Part shown: in pieces, positions 10,914 through 21,776 of the stretch
Layout: each line of letters begins with the position of its first letter
Numbering within the stretch: position 1 is the stretch's first letter
From: Sabellastarte sp. h YS-2021
Taxonomy: Eukaryota > Annelida > Polychaeta > Sabellida > Sabellidae
Length of the DNA stretch: 64,000 nt
Reading direction: 5' to 3'
Assembly: GCA_964017235.1 (NCBI GenBank)
Contig: OZ024931.1
Span: 120,167,530 to 120,231,529 of the forward strand
Program-made: the position numbers and the translations under genes
Notes under the pieces: model-generated
Told to the model about the DNA's origin: nothing
What the model saw: only the letters and a program-made list of their open reading frames with translations
Database searches by the model: none

Positions 10914-11053
10914 TGTCCTCTTGCAGCCACCATTGTAAATGTGGGTGCAATCACCTTGGTATTGTTATCACCTATTTTCTAGTGACTCTGGTTCCCTCCA
11001 GTTGTGTTTTTTTTGTTTTTTGGTTTTTTTTTAGATGCCACTGTATGGGTCTC

Positions 11054-11820
11054 CTATGAAGTCAGTCTACTTGAACTTGCTTTCCTGTGGCTGTTAGTAA
11101 ACCTATTAGACATGAACTGCTGGACCGGACAAGCCGGTAGTGACAGTATATCTAGTATTTTGTCCTGAAGGTTCTGCCAACAGTCCGGTATAGGTCGGAC
11201 CCGACCGGCCATGAGGTCGAACTGGTAACCTACAAGGTCGAAGACCTGCTTTTGGTTCCAGTTCCAATTTTTCTTAAAATTCACCAGCCAACCTAATACT
11301 TTGCATATTTTCACTAGATCTAGTGTATGCTGGAGACAAACCTGGTGGGGTGTGGCTTTCACCAACCAGTCGTCTAAGTACTGGTGGATTATTATACCCT
11401 TGTGTATGGCCATCAGTTTCAACTCCTTTGCTACTACAGTGAGATCCATGGGTGCAGTGGACAGACCGAAAGACAGACAGTGCTTTGAACTGGTATGTCC
11501 GACCCTGGACATGAAATTTGATATGTCCTGGACTGTTCCTGTATTGGTACATGGAAGTAGGCATCTTTAAAATCTATTGAGGTAACCCACTCCCATTGTT
11601 GGAGGGTGGTCCTGATGGTCTCCGAAAGGTTTGGTTTGCTCAGACCTAGAATAGGTCTCCAATGGTTGTGTGGTTTTGGAACCAAGAAAGGTTGAAGAAA
11701 CCCAAAGATTTTGAACCGGCTTGACTGGATCTTGTCCATAAATTGATGTAATGCCTCTAACCAATATAGGTTCCTGTGAGGATGTACATAGCAGTTGATA
11801 ATTTTGGGTGACCTTGTCAA
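11054..11820 (-). pseudogene. DIRS-A2 reverse transcriptase
   Basis: Fingers motif FLVPKPHNHWRPILGLSKPN, WVTSIDFKDAYFHVPI with the catalytic Asp, then, after a frameshift, LSFGLSTAPMDLTVVAKELK and IIIHQYLDDWLVKA with an intact YLDD box. KVLGWLVNFKKNWNWNQKQV follows. The thumb-to-RNase H link (10914-11053) is interrupted by a T-rich stretch and stops. Confidence 0.85.
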
Positions 11821-11879
11821 GCTTGGTCTTGACTGGAAAGGGAGAGTCTAGCCCTCCAACATTTGTACTACCTAGGGTC

Positions 11880-12117
11880 CAGCCCCCAAGGCTTCCCAAC
11901 TTCCCAAACGGGTTAGTCTGGACCCTACAGGCAGATGTGTGCCACATTTGGGACATTTGATAGTCTGACAAACATTTCTGTCCCTCCGGTCTACGGACAC
12001 TGGTCCGGTCTGATTACAATGACCCAAGTAAACAGTCTCTCTGTTCTTGCTGTGGTCCGGTCCGGTGGGGCTGACACAACTTTTCACATTTAAAAGACTC
12101 TTGCCCCAGGCCACCAT
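11880..12117 (-). pseudogene. DIRS-A2 Cys-rich segment upstream of RT
   Basis: Reads GHCNQTGPVSVDRRDRNVCQ, TIKCPKCGTHLPVGSRLTRL and GSWEALGA. The first part matches the Cys-rich domain of A1 (CTYCNKV ... CPQCCKCP), and RLTRLGSWEALGA matches the RT N-terminus of A1 (GGRLQSFWEIWAHKGA). Here both are in one reading frame, and that frame is also the frame of the RT fingers, whereas A1 needs a one-base shift between them. Fewer cysteines survive than in A1. Confidence 0.6.
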
Positions 12118-12119
12118 CC

Positions 12120-12470
12120 TGCAAGGTGCAGTATTTACACAGAAATTATCATTTGTGAGATGGCTGACCCTTGGCCAGACATGATAAAGACCACTGACTG
12201 GTCTAAGAATTCTCTGTAACCAAATTTACCTTGGGAAGTAGGTAACTCTGTCGGGTACCAGGTCTCCATAACCGGTAATTTACTGTAAACAGTAATTCTC
12301 TGTAACCGGCAAAAAATTGGCAGGCTGAGGTCACCAATGAATTTAGACAGCAACTGGTATATGTATATATATATTTTTTTTATAACTAGTTGGGGTGAAG
12401 CAATGTACAGTAAGGACCATGTAGCTAGCACCCAGTCAGCAGACTTGGTAACCAGTAGGTTGAAACCATA
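12120..12470. other. Low-complexity DNA inside A2, no gene
   Basis: Contains a TA/AT run near 12360-12380 and CCGGTA-type words that resemble the adjacent minisatellite. Gag would be expected here but is not recognisable. Confidence 0.4.
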
Positions 12471-12896
12471 TGTAGCCAATTGCTAAAGCAAACATACAAG
12501 GCTGTATAGCCAGTACTGGTCGGTACACTCTGTAACCAATTGTTGAAGCAAGTGTACAAGGCTGTGTAGCCGGTGCTGGTCGGTACACTCTGTAACAAAT
12601 TGCTAAAGCAAGAGTACAAGGCTGTGTAGCCGGTACTGGTTGGTACACTCTGTAGCCAGTTGTTGAAGCAAGTGTACAAGGCTGTGTAGCAGGTACCAGT
12701 CAGTACACTCTGCAACCAGTTGTTGAAGCAAGTGTACAATGCTGTGTAGCAGGAACCGGTCGGTACACACTGTAAACCAGTTGTTGAAGCAAGTGTACAA
12801 TGCTGTGTAGCCGGTACTGGCCGGTACACTCTGCAACCAGTTGTTGAAGTGTACAAGGCTGTGTAGCCGGTACTGGTCGGTACACTCTGTAACCAA
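12471..12896. repeat. 60-bp minisatellite in A2
   Basis: About seven copies of a 60-bp unit: CAATTGTTGAAGCAAGTGTA, CAAGGCTGTGTAGCCGGTAC, TGGTCGGTACACTCTGTAAC. One copy is 61 bp and the last is shortened. As the period is a multiple of three and the unit lacks stops on the minus strand, long artificial open frames with a 20-residue repeat appear. I do not regard them as proteins. Confidence 0.85.
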
Positions 12897-14146
12897 TTGC
12901 TAAAAACAATTTTCCAACTATCTTTTGTGTTGAATTCAGCTGGCTGTAGGTTTCCTCCATTAATAAAAGTATTTCTTTTAATCGCACGTCTTATTTGTAG
13001 ATTTGACAGTTGCTGGGAAAGCCCTCGTGAGCTATATTTAGAAGCACATGTTGTTCGGTGTGTCACATGATCAGCTTGCTGGTCGGAAAGACACGTGATT
13101 GGCTGACTGGAGATGACGTCAGTGGTCGCGGTCTTTGTGTGATATTTAACCAGCAAGTTCACAGTCCACAAAACCCCACTACCAACAACAAGGCCGGGTC
13201 TGCAAAGCAGGGACTGTAATCACAGTAGACGTGAGTTCTGAAGAACGCACTTCCGACCTTCCTGGTTGGTGAAAACACGTGACCAGCTTCGGGTCTGGTA
13301 GGAAGGACACGCGATTGGCTGACTGGATATGACGTCAGAGGTCGCGTTCTTTTGTGCTGGCCAGTCGGCTGATGCTTTAAAAGCAGAGAAACCTGGACTA
13401 GTGCGCTCTGTAGATGTGTAGATGAAATTCCTTCTTCCTTTCGTGATAAAACCAGTGAACTGGCCATCCACAACCCCCCACTACTGACAACAAAGCCGGG
13501 TCTGCAAGGGAGGGACTGATATCACCTTCTTTACAGCAAAGATATCTGGACCAGTGCGCTCTGAAGAAATCTGAAGAATTCATCTCCTTCTGATGAAAAA
13601 ACACAAAATACTCGAGCTGGCTGGTGTGACTGATGCCTTACAGCAGAGAAGTCTTTACCAGTGTGCTCTGAAGAATGCACCTTATATGGGGAATTCCTTC
13701 TAGTTACAGGGTTCAAAAACTCCATAGACTGAAGTTTTCCGTGATTTCTATTTGTAGTACTAGAAAGACGTTTCTATGGTGATTGTAGCTGGAAGGTTAC
13801 AGAAGGTACATTCAAGCAAAAGACACGGATAAAAATACATTTAAGTAATATCTCCATTATTTCTTTAATATTGTCGATCTGCCCCTAACAACACAATTGT
13901 TGAGTGGGAGGAAACTAGTAAAATGGCTGCCTTCATATTTCTCGTTGATTACTGCCCTAACGTCAACACTAAATTGAGTCAGCTAGGGAGCGTTTCCATC
14001 AGATTACTTAATGTGTATCCGTGCTTGATATATAGATAACACTTCTACACAAAAATATTAACAAATAAGGTTGAAAATCCGTCATAATGCACACTTTTCC
14101 TTTATAACTCTGGAGATGTTGAAAAAACATGTCTGCACAGTAGACG
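12897..14146. repeat. Duplicated non-coding segment in A2
   Basis: Part of this stretch is present twice: 13060-13230 and 13275-13520 share GTGATTGGCTGACTGGA.ATG, ACGTCAG.GGTCGCG, CCACTAC..ACAACAA.GCCG and GGTCTGCAA. It may be a decayed leader region of A2 that was duplicated. No protein was recognised. Confidence 0.5.
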
Positions 14147-14259
14147 CGCCAAACGAAAAAGATGCTATGACGTCAGGCTGTCTAGACAGGAAGGTAGTAC
14201 GAGGCGCCATCTGGGGAGTGCACAGTACTGGGTAGACCGGCCAGCTTGTGGGGGCATTA
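14147..14259. repeat. DIRS-A2 right inverted terminal repeat, truncated
   Basis: CGAAAAAGATGCTATGACGT ... GACCGGCCAGCTTGTGGGGG. Stops abruptly after GGGGGCATT, where the plus-strand relic begins, so the outer ~130 bp of the element are gone. Confidence 0.85.
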
Positions 14260-14761
14260 ACCAGTTCCACCTAGGTTGGCCAATCCAGTGGCATCTGAAA
14301 AACAATTGGAAGTATGGGGTGCTCATTTAGATGAGCACACTGCAAGTGAAAGCAAATTGAGGTGGCATGAGATCCAGCCCACTGCGTGCTCTTCTTTGGA
14401 GAACCCTGACCTGGTTCTCCAATGAACAGGTGACCTATAAAACCTGATACATTCCAGTCAGGCTGAATGCGGAAGCAGACAAGCTATCCAGACTTGGCCA
14501 GATCATCCCAACAGAATGGTCTCTCCTTTCAGAGGTCTTTCAGTTGATATGCCCCAGGTGGCACCAACCTCAAATAGACCTGTTTGCAATGAGGTTCAAC
14601 AACAAATTGCCTCAGTTTGTGTCAACAGTTCCAGTCCCCCTAGCCTGGGCACTCAGCCTACAATGGGAGGATCTGGATCTCTATGCTTTCCTTCCAGTTG
14701 CCACCCTGGGCAAAGTGGTAGCAAAGCCAAGAGATTACTTCAACACTGAGGTGAACCCCGT
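14260..14761 (+). pseudogene. DIRS A-type RNase H/methylase relic, plus strand
   Basis: Begins at the RT/RNase H hinge (PIQWHLKNNWK), then WGAHLDEHTASESK, and after damage PRWHQPQIDLFAMRFNNKLP, LQWEDLDLYAF and VATLGKVVAKPRDY. It is the same domain order as A1 but on the opposite strand from its neighbours. It abuts A2 on the left and B2 on the right. Confidence 0.75.
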
Positions 14762-14879
14762 GGTGAGATACTGCGAGACTTCCTTCTTTGAGTTGGAAAT
14801 TTTGCCCATACCCCCTCAGCTGTACATGTAATACAGCAGGGAGGCTGGGAGGGACTCTCTTCAGTTTCACCAAGTAAGG

Positions 14880-15701
14880 TCTTTCAGGTAAAAATTTGTA
14901 AATGTATTGTGAGTTTTCCAGTGACATGCTTGCATGATTTGGCCCTAATGTCATGAGATATGACTTGTAACAAGTCCAAGGACTATTGATGTGCTTGTTT
15001 GTAACATAGTAGGATAGTCTGTTTTAACCAAGAAGAGAGAGAAGCGGGTCTGATGTCTGAGGTAGGTCTTTTCTTGAAGGAAATTAAGAGTAGGGATTGA
15101 AACCCTCTCAAGTCTTTGGTTTGATCCAGGTAGTACCTCAGGGAACCAGGGTCTTGTCTTCTTTGAATTGTTTATCAACGATGGTAGTCAAAACAGGGAT
15201 AGTCACTAAAGACACACTTTGAGAACCTTCTCTTACTAGTTGGTTTTTTGGGTATGAAATCTGAAGAGGGGAAAAGAGCTACCTTTTCCCATTGGCCTAA
15301 ATTGGATACTTTGTAACCCAGGCATGAATTTTGCTGAGGCATTTGCTGGAGGCCAAAGCTAGCAAGAAAGCAGTTTTGAGGGTAAGATGTTTGAGGTCTG
15401 TGTCTTTCATGGGCCCGAAGGGTGCTTTTGTGAGCTCATGAAGTACAACAGAAAGGTTCCACTTTGGAAGATTCATGGAATTTGTGGGATGATCCCTGTG
15501 AAAGCTAGAGAGTGACCTGTTAAGGTCGGAGCTTTGAGAAATATGGTGCCCCGCTGGGACCAAGGTGTTAATAATGGCGGTCCTATAACCATCAATGGTT
15601 GAAGAGCGCCTGTTTAGATCTTGGTACAGGTACAGGAAAAGGTCTGAGCCTTGTTTCACAAAGGGAGTGGAGAAATCCACCAAATTTTTTCTCTGCACCA
15701 T
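14880..15701 (-). pseudogene. DIRS-B2 tyrosine recombinase, inactive
   Basis: One long frame holds the core-binding domain and the start of the catalytic domain (SSFHRDHP, LPKWNLSVVLHELTKAPFG, LTLKTAFLLALASSKCLSKI). At the first catalytic Arg the A1 motif SGKRRSEIHAW has become SSKCLSKIHAW, so that Arg is gone. The C-terminal half (14880-15200) is damaged, and most of its HxxR block is missing or out of frame. Confidence 0.8.
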
Positions 15702-15745
15702 TTTTCAAATAGGGCCCATTTTGACTTGGAGATGGTCCCTGTTGA

Positions 15746-16638
15746 TTACCTTTGAGGGGCAGCAATTCTCTCTGTCACTTCCACAGAGAAGCCTTGTTCT
15801 TGGCACTGTCCACTCCTTGACACCAGGCGTGAAGGTTCAGATGTTGTGGACTGTTGTGAAACACTTCGTTGTGGGACTGTTTGAGAAGTGTTGTTGACAC
15901 TGATAACTGGAGTTGGATCTCTGTTGCGAGCTGCACTAGATCCCAAAACCAGGGCATCCCTGGCCAGCCTGGGGTTATTAGAATGATGGGGCAATTGCAT
16001 TGCCTGATTTTTTGGATCACCCTGTGAAGGAGAGCCATGGGAGGGGTAAGCATAAGCAGTGAGACCTGACCAATTTATGTTCAGAGCATCTATGTCCCAA
16101 GCATGTTGGTCTGGGACTGGAGATAGGTACAATGGAACTTTGTGGTTTAGACGAGTGGCAAATAGATCTACATGAGGAGTGAACCACTTTTGACCTATTT
16201 GAACACCTGCGGATGCAGTGACCATTCTGTTGACTGCACATGGTTCGACCTGGACAGAACATCGGCCATCACATTCAGACACTCTGGAATGTGTCTGGCT
16301 TTTAATGTTATGTAATAGTGATGACACCATCTCATGATCTTCCACAAGACAGCACACATCTCTGCTGAGTGAGTCCCTCCTTTGTTTATGTAGGCTACCA
16401 CTGTTGAGTTGTCTGTTGCAAGTAGCACTGTTTGGTTCTGGCACTGGTTCTTGAAGCTTCGAAGGCCCAGGGAGACTGCCTTCAATTCTTGAATGTTTAT
16501 GTGTAGCCCTTTTTCACGGTCTGACCACAGTCCCTTTGTAGAACTTTGATCTAAGTGAGCGTCCCAACCTTCATTTGAGGTATCTGTAAAGAGTTGGATA
16601 CTGTGGTCTTTGGGATGAAGGTCTGCACCTCTCATCAC
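15746..16638 (-). pseudogene. DIRS-B2 RNase H and methylase-like part
   Basis: The RNase H part is well kept: QLFTDTSNEGWDAHL, GLHINIQELKAVSLGL, LLATDNSTVVAYINK and LNVMADVLSRS supply the four acidic positions. The methylase-like continuation reads WFTPHVDLFATRLNHKVPLY and LSPVPDQHAWDIDALNINW, then shifts frame; PGWPGMPWFWDLVQL is in a neighbouring frame near 15960. A frameshift separates it from RT. Confidence 0.8.
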
Positions 16639-16649
16639 GTTTGAATGAT

Positions 16650-17483
16650 TTTGCCACCAATCTAGGTGTGCTGAAATGGTTTCTGTCCAAGGAAGGAGGC
16701 TGTCCAGTGACTGAGGATATCTCCAGTGTTCCTAGAGTGGAAACCGAAAGGGCCTCATGTGAAGGCGTCCCTCCGGGACCATTTTCTCCGTTGAGGCAAG
16801 CAACCCAATTAGCGACATCAAACATCTTGCAGTCAAAGCATATTTTGACTTGAGTCGTACGATCAAATCCTGAAGTTTGAGCCATTTCTCTTGAGTGGGT
16901 TTTACAAGGACTGAATCTAGATGGTATTCGTAGCCCACAAACGAAATCACCTGAGTAGGTTTTAGTTCTGATTTTTCCTGATTTATTATCCACCTCAAGG
17001 ACTGGGTTAGGTCTACCACTGTCTGAGTGTTCACTTGGGCATCCTCATGAGACTGGGACCTGATCAGCCAGTCGTTCAGGTATTGGTGAAATCTGAGTCC
17101 TCTGGAGAGGGCCATTAGCTTCACTTCCTTTACAATCATTGTAAAGACCTGGGGGGCGGTGACTAGTCCGAAATGAAGGGAGGTGAACTGGAACACATGT
17201 GACCTGTGGCAAAACCTTAGGTATTTCCTCGAGTTTGGGTGGATGGGGATGTGAACGTAAGTGTCTGATAGGTCTATCGACGATACCCATTCCAGGGAGG
17301 TCCTGATGAACTCTGGAGTCTCCATTTGAATTTTTCTAGAAAAGTATTGAGCCTGCTTAAGTCTATGACTGGCCTCCACCTTTGGTGAGGTTTGGGTACT
17401 AGAGACAACGACTGTGAAACCCGAGAGACTTCACATTTTCCACCCTTTCGATTGCATTCTTTGACAGAAAAGACTGGATACAA
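16650..17483 (-). pseudogene. DIRS-B2 reverse transcriptase, catalytic Asp lost
   Basis: Long frame with LVPKPHQRWRPVIDLSRLN, WVSSIDLSDTYVHIPIHPNS, LHFGLVTAPQVFTMIVKEVK, LRFHQYLNDWLIRS and LRWIINQEKSELKPTQVISF. The polymerase box is YLND instead of YLDD, removing one metal-binding Asp. Gag-like C-terminal sequence joins directly to the RT N-terminus, so the linker seen in A1 (GGRLQSFWEIW) is deleted. Confidence 0.85.
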
Positions 17484-17499
17484 GTGGCCTGAGCTTGGT

Positions 17500-19430
17500 C
17501 TTTTTGACGGGCCTTGTATTCTGACTGAATCTGTGTGGGGTCGAAAACGACTTCTGGAGCCTCTGAAGTTCAGTTTCCCCCTACCTGAGGAAAACGATTC
17601 GTTTCTGCTCTGAGAAGAGTTGCCCCCATAGGGGCGTTTCCTGTAGGAGCGTCTTTTCTTGTTGTGGGGACCACAAAAGGGCTTACTTTGAATCGGGTCA
17701 GAAACCCTGAGAGTCTTTAGAGGTGCCTTTTTTGAGGAGGAAGTCTTCCCCCTCTTTCACAAGTTGAGACCTGAACAAGGAGGAATGCCAAAAGGGCGAG
17801 TTGATGTTTCCCCTAAATGTGGTTGCAAAAAAAGCCGGTGTTACCCATAGTATATAGTTCCCCCTGGAGTATATGGGCTAAGGATTTGCTGAGGCATGTG
17901 AGAGCTGTGTGCTGAATAAGAACAGTCTTATTCCATAAGTCTAAGTACTCACAGGCTTGCTCATATCCACGTTTTGCTGCTTTCTCAGGATTGGCACCTT
18001 TCTGGATCTGAGACTTAACCCTCTTAAAGGTTGACTTCAGGCTATGTTGGCACTTCTTAAGAGTGGCATTGCAGGAAGAAAAAGTCTAGGCAAAGGCAGC
18101 AGCAAAATTGAGCGTGGAAATTCCTTAAGAATTGGTAGGGGAACCTTGCCCATGGGAGCCCCAGGGGACTTAGGAGTAATACAGATTTTAGCAAAATCTG
18201 TATTCAACTCTTGTATTTTCTCCTCGTAACAGGGCTGTCACAACTTGTACCACTATGTAGTGGAAGGAGGACGTTTGATGTATATACCCTCAGGTAAATT
18301 AGTGGCCTGGAAATCATGTTCGAACTTATCCAAAGCATCTTTGATAACTGAGCTGAGAGGCAGCATAGAGGAAGGACCTCTAGGTCTGAATTCTTGATGG
18401 CCTTTTTCATCATCCAGACCCATAACTGATGTTGAGGACCTAGGCATAGACTCCCTGGGGTCAGGGAGGGAAAGAATGCGCCTGAAGGTGTTCACCTCTT
18501 CAGTGTATTGGGAGGGAATGTCAGATAGAGCTACTTCCCTATAATAAGGGGGGTCTGGATCATGTTGAGGCTGGTCTTGGTCACAGAGAGCCCCAGAGGG
18601 CTTTGAAGACCTGTGTCTGGTTGCAGAGGACTGTCCAGATGACATGTATCTAGATCTGATCTTATGTCTACTCTTGTCAGCATTTTTTTTGGGTTTAGAA
18701 GATGAAATCCGAGGTTCATCGGATTCATCATAGTATTGATCCGAGGCTGACCTCGGTTCAACATCATGCCTTTTGTGAGAGTGAGAGTGTTTTTAGGTCT
18801 ATCCAAGACCTTCTTAGAAGGCTCCTCGGATGCATTAGAATTCTGATCCGATGTGGTATGAAGATCAGAACCGAGACGTGGAGAAAGTGCAGGACCATAG
18901 TCCACTTCCATTTCCTCAACATGTGAGGCAGTTCTAGGTCTCGGAGGGGGTAGGTCCAGATTAACAGCACTAGTGGAGGGTCCAGGCTTAGAAGTTGAAC
19001 CTGACATCTGATCCACCTCAACTTGTTTTTAGTTGTCATTTCGTCTCATAGAGACTGAACAGCTTCCAACATAGAGGCCTGGAAAGAACCTGTTTGTTGC
19101 TGTAAATGGTTGTTCAGCTTATCCCAAATTTTTCTAAATTTGATTCAATTTTTTGCTGTAAAGCAGTACCTGGGGTGGGTGGGACAGTTTTGGCTGGTGT
19201 TTTGATAGACAATGAACTGAAGGGTAGGGGCTGAGGATGCGGGGGTGAGGTAAATAAGTTGTCAGCAGCACTCTCAAGGTCTGCATGAGATCCATTAAAT
19301 GAATCCACGTCCTCATCCGCTAGAAGATCCAGTTCATCGTCTTTAGAACTAGTAGTGTCCCTCTTTTGTTTTTTGGCATAGCATTTCCTGTGTTGAATTT
19401 TAACTAGAAATAGGACGCCCTGTTGATAGT
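17500..19430 (-). pseudogene. DIRS-B2 gag, main part
   Basis: Read from high to low coordinate: KRDTTSSKDDELDLLADEDV and TVPPTPGTALQQKIESNLEK (19160-19390), a Pro/Ser-rich acidic region (18531-19016), then a globular stretch near 18250-18640 (MLPLSSVIKDALDKFEHDFQ, ATNLPEGIYIKRPP), and an Arg/Ser/Gly-rich tail near 17600 (FSSGRG). B3 has the same order (PVPPTPGTVVQKKIEKLL; ALDKFEQDFQAANLPEGKFI). Frameshifts interrupt it. Role: RNA-binding structural protein. Confidence 0.75.
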
Positions 19431-19481
19431 AGATGCGAATAGAAACAGGATAGCATAGAAGAACACACATTATCATGTGTA

Positions 19482-21240
19482 ATGTCCACCCCATGAACCT
19501 TTTGCCAAATTACAAGACCCTGTTTCATTTGTATAATATATCAATGATGCTTAAATATTTATTAGTGTAGATGTAAATTATTTCAGCTTCATGCCTTTTT
19601 GCATTGGTTGGGTCGAAAATTTTGACGAAATCACTCTATCTTGCACGGTTAAGAAGATAGAAGCAAATTCCTGTTTTTCTATTTTTGGCAAAAATTCGAA
19701 AAATCAAAATGGCCGCCATTTTTGGGGAGGGGAAAATTTTTTGAAAATTGCAAAGAGTACATTTCTTGGATACCCTATGGGTTGAAAATTTCGACGAAAT
19801 CGCTCTATCTCGCACGGTTAAGGAGATAGAAGCAAATTTGTGTTTTGCCATTTTTGGCAAAAATTCGAAAATTCAAAATGGCCGCCACTTTGGGGGAGGG
19901 GAAAATTTTTTGAAAATTGCAAAGATTACATTCCTTAGATACCCTGTGGGTCGAAAATTTCGACGAAATTGCTCTATCTCGCACGGTTAAGGAGATAGAA
20001 GCAAATTTGTGTTTTGCCATTTTTGGCAAAAATTCGAAAAATCAAAATGGCCGCCATTTTTGGGGAGGGGAAAATTTTTTGAAAATTGCAAAGATTACAT
20101 TCCTTATATACCCTGTGGGTCGAAAATTTCGACGAAATCGCTCTATCTCGCACGGTTAAGGAGATAGAAGCAAATTTGTGTTTTGCCATTTTTGGCAAAA
20201 ATTCGAAAATTCAAAATGGCCGCCATTTTGGGGAGGGGAAAATTTTTTGAAAATTGCAAACATTACATTCCTTAGATACCCTGTGGGTCGAAAATTTTGA
20301 CGAAATCGCTCTATCTCGCACGGTTAAGGAGATAGAAGCAAATTTGTGTTTTGCCATTTTTGGCAAAAATTCGAAAAAAATCCAAAATGGCCGCCAATTT
20401 TAGGGCAGGGGAAAATTTTTTGAAAATTGCAAACATTACATTCCTTAGATACCCTGTGGGTCGAAAATTTCGACGAAATCGCTCTATCTCGCACGGTTAA
20501 GGAGATAGAAGCAAATTTGTGTTTTGCCATTTTTGGCAAAAATTCGAAAATTCAAAATGGCCGCCATTTTGGGGAGGGGAATTTTTTTTGAAAATTGCAA
20601 AGATTACATTCCTTAGAGTCGAAAATTTTGACGAAATTGCTCTATCTCGCACGGTTAAGGAGATAGAAGCAAATTTGTGTTTTGCCATTTTTGGCAAAAA
20701 TTCGAAAATTCAAAATGGCCGCCATTTTTGGGGAGGGGAAAATTTTTTGAAACTTGCAAAGAGTACATTCCTTAGATACCCTATGGGTCGAAAATTTCGA
20801 CGAAACCGCTCTATCTCGCACGGTTTAGAAGATATGAGCACATTTGCCTTTTTCAGTATTCAAAATAGCTAATTACTCATTTATTTAATTAATTACTCAC
20901 TCATCTATGAGGCAATTCCCCCCAAAAGTAATCCCATACAAGCTATTAACCCAATGAACCTCCATACCAAATTTCAGAAAGCTAGGCTTAATAGCATTCC
21001 TTAAAATGTCTGGAAACCAAAGAGCTACTCAAAAGTAGCAAAGTAGCTATTACTCAGTTAGCTATAGAGCTATCATCACCAAAAGCAATCCCATACAAGC
21101 TATTAACCCAATAAACCTGCATGCCAAATTTGGTAAAGATAGGATAAGAACTGTTGCCTAAAATGTCTGGAAACCAAGTGGGACGCCGGACGGCGGAAAA
21201 AGCAAAAATAATATGTCCACCCTCCAGTGGGGTGGACATA
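19482..21240 (+). mobile_element. Satellite-cored element H1 (Helentron-like)
   Basis: The left end carries ATGTCCACCCCA (19482-19493). The right end is a perfect 11-bp-stem hairpin, TATGTCCACCC / GGGTGGACATA (21212-21240), whose 3' arm is the inverse of the left end. Between them lies a 169-bp tandem array (19590-20850) and a unique tail with a GGACGCCGGACGGCGG word. Short inverted subterminal repeats, a 3' hairpin, no obvious target duplication and a satellite core are typical of non-autonomous Helentrons. It interrupts the B2 gag, so it is younger than B2. No Rep/helicase is present. Confidence 0.65.
19590..20850. repeat. Satellite B, 169-bp tandem array
   Basis: Seven or so monomers with GATACCCTGTGGGTCGAAAA at 19769, 19938, 20107, 20275, 20448 and 20775 (one monomer near 20619 lost ~10 bp). 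The unit continues GACGAAATCGCTCTATCTCG, CACGGTTAAGGAGATAGAAG, TTTTGCCATTTTTGGCAAAA, ATTCAAAATGGCCGCCATTT. The copies are highly similar, implying recent amplification. The open frames in it are repeat artefacts. Confidence 0.9.
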
Positions 21241-21241
21241 A

Positions 21242-21411
21242 TTAATTGTTCTTCTGTAAACGAAGTACAGATATCACAGGGTGACTCAAAAGTGACACAG
21301 GGGTAATCCCTCTTGCCAGATTCCCTACAGGTAGGGCAGTATTATGTGAGTCAAATGCAAAGCAAAAGTGACGACACTTAATAGATCTCGGTTTCTCTTT
21401 ATTTGTTTGGT
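21242..21411 (-). pseudogene. DIRS-B2 gag N-terminus
   Basis: Starts MSAHQTNKEKPRSIKCRHFC. After one frameshift it reads GDYPCVTFESPCDICTSFTE, matching the A1 zinc-binding motif (GDDPCVQNLQCDFCSVLTPE) and that of B3 (RGDDPCMTRDEPCPVCSF). It ends at 21241, where H1 is inserted; gag continues on the other side at about 19430. Confidence 0.75.
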
Positions 21412-21674
21412 GGGCAGACATCTTGAAACACAATAAAAAACGTAGATGCAAAAGCCTGAACCGAGAAAAACTCAAAAACACCAACACTTTCACAGAATAA
21501 ACCATGAGATATATTACATAAAATAACCAAAAATCAACATCCAACAATATGTATGTGCTGAGAAATAGATGAAAATATCTGTGTAAGTGACAGAAACTAC
21601 CAATTCACACTGCCACTGAAAAAGTAGGAAGAGATCTCATATTGTACCACATGACAACAACCTGAGGCTACGGC

Positions 21675-21776
21675 CAACTATAAATGTCTATTTTTCTTAG
21701 ACGTTGGCCGTGATGCCCGCGGCCATCCGAGAACAGTAATCAGTCTCACATGGTAAGCTATTGTAGCACAATAAAA
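21675..21776. repeat. DIRS-B2 right inverted terminal repeat
   Basis: TTCTTAGACGTTGGCCGTGA ... CACATGGTAAGCTATTGTAG ending ATAAAA. Matches the B1 right end. The next base pairs belong to the middle of B3 gag, so either B2 inserted into B3 or both were truncated here. Confidence 0.75.

Larger units (their letters stand above)
8519..14259 (-). mobile_element. DIRS-like retrotransposon A2, decayed
   Basis: Same family as A1 at 41563-47767. Left end near 8519 (AATTGCAAATTTAATAAGTA), left inverted repeat 8641-8755, internal complementary region 8812-8907, then on the minus strand recombinase (9072-10080), RNase H/methylase-like (10082-10913), RT (11054-11820) and a Cys-rich segment (11880-12117). 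The right inverted repeat (14147-14259) is cut off in mid-arm by the plus-strand relic at 14260. Gag is not found; 12120-14146 instead holds a minisatellite and unrelated duplicated DNA. Non-functional. Confidence 0.85.
14770..21776 (-). mobile_element. DIRS-like retrotransposon B2, with nested insertion
   Basis: Same family as B1. Minus-strand order: gag N-terminus (21242-21411), gag remainder (17500-19430), RT (16650-17483), RNase H/methylase-like (15746-16638), recombinase (14880-15701). The right terminus (21675-21776) matches B1. The left terminus and internal complementary region are missing: the copy begins at sequence equivalent to 2340 of B1. A 1.76-kb satellite-cored element (H1) sits inside gag. 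Without it the copy would be about 5.2 kb. The RT and recombinase have lost catalytic residues. Confidence 0.85.

Noticed and set aside
12425..13171. 248-codon minus-strand open frame
   Set aside because: Most of it is the 60-bp minisatellite read in frame; the rest matches nothing known.
19590..20870. Repeated 60-120-codon open frames on both strands (HKFASISLTVRDRAISSKFS type)
   Set aside because: They are produced by the 169-bp satellite, occur in every unit and shift frame between units. No protein family matches.
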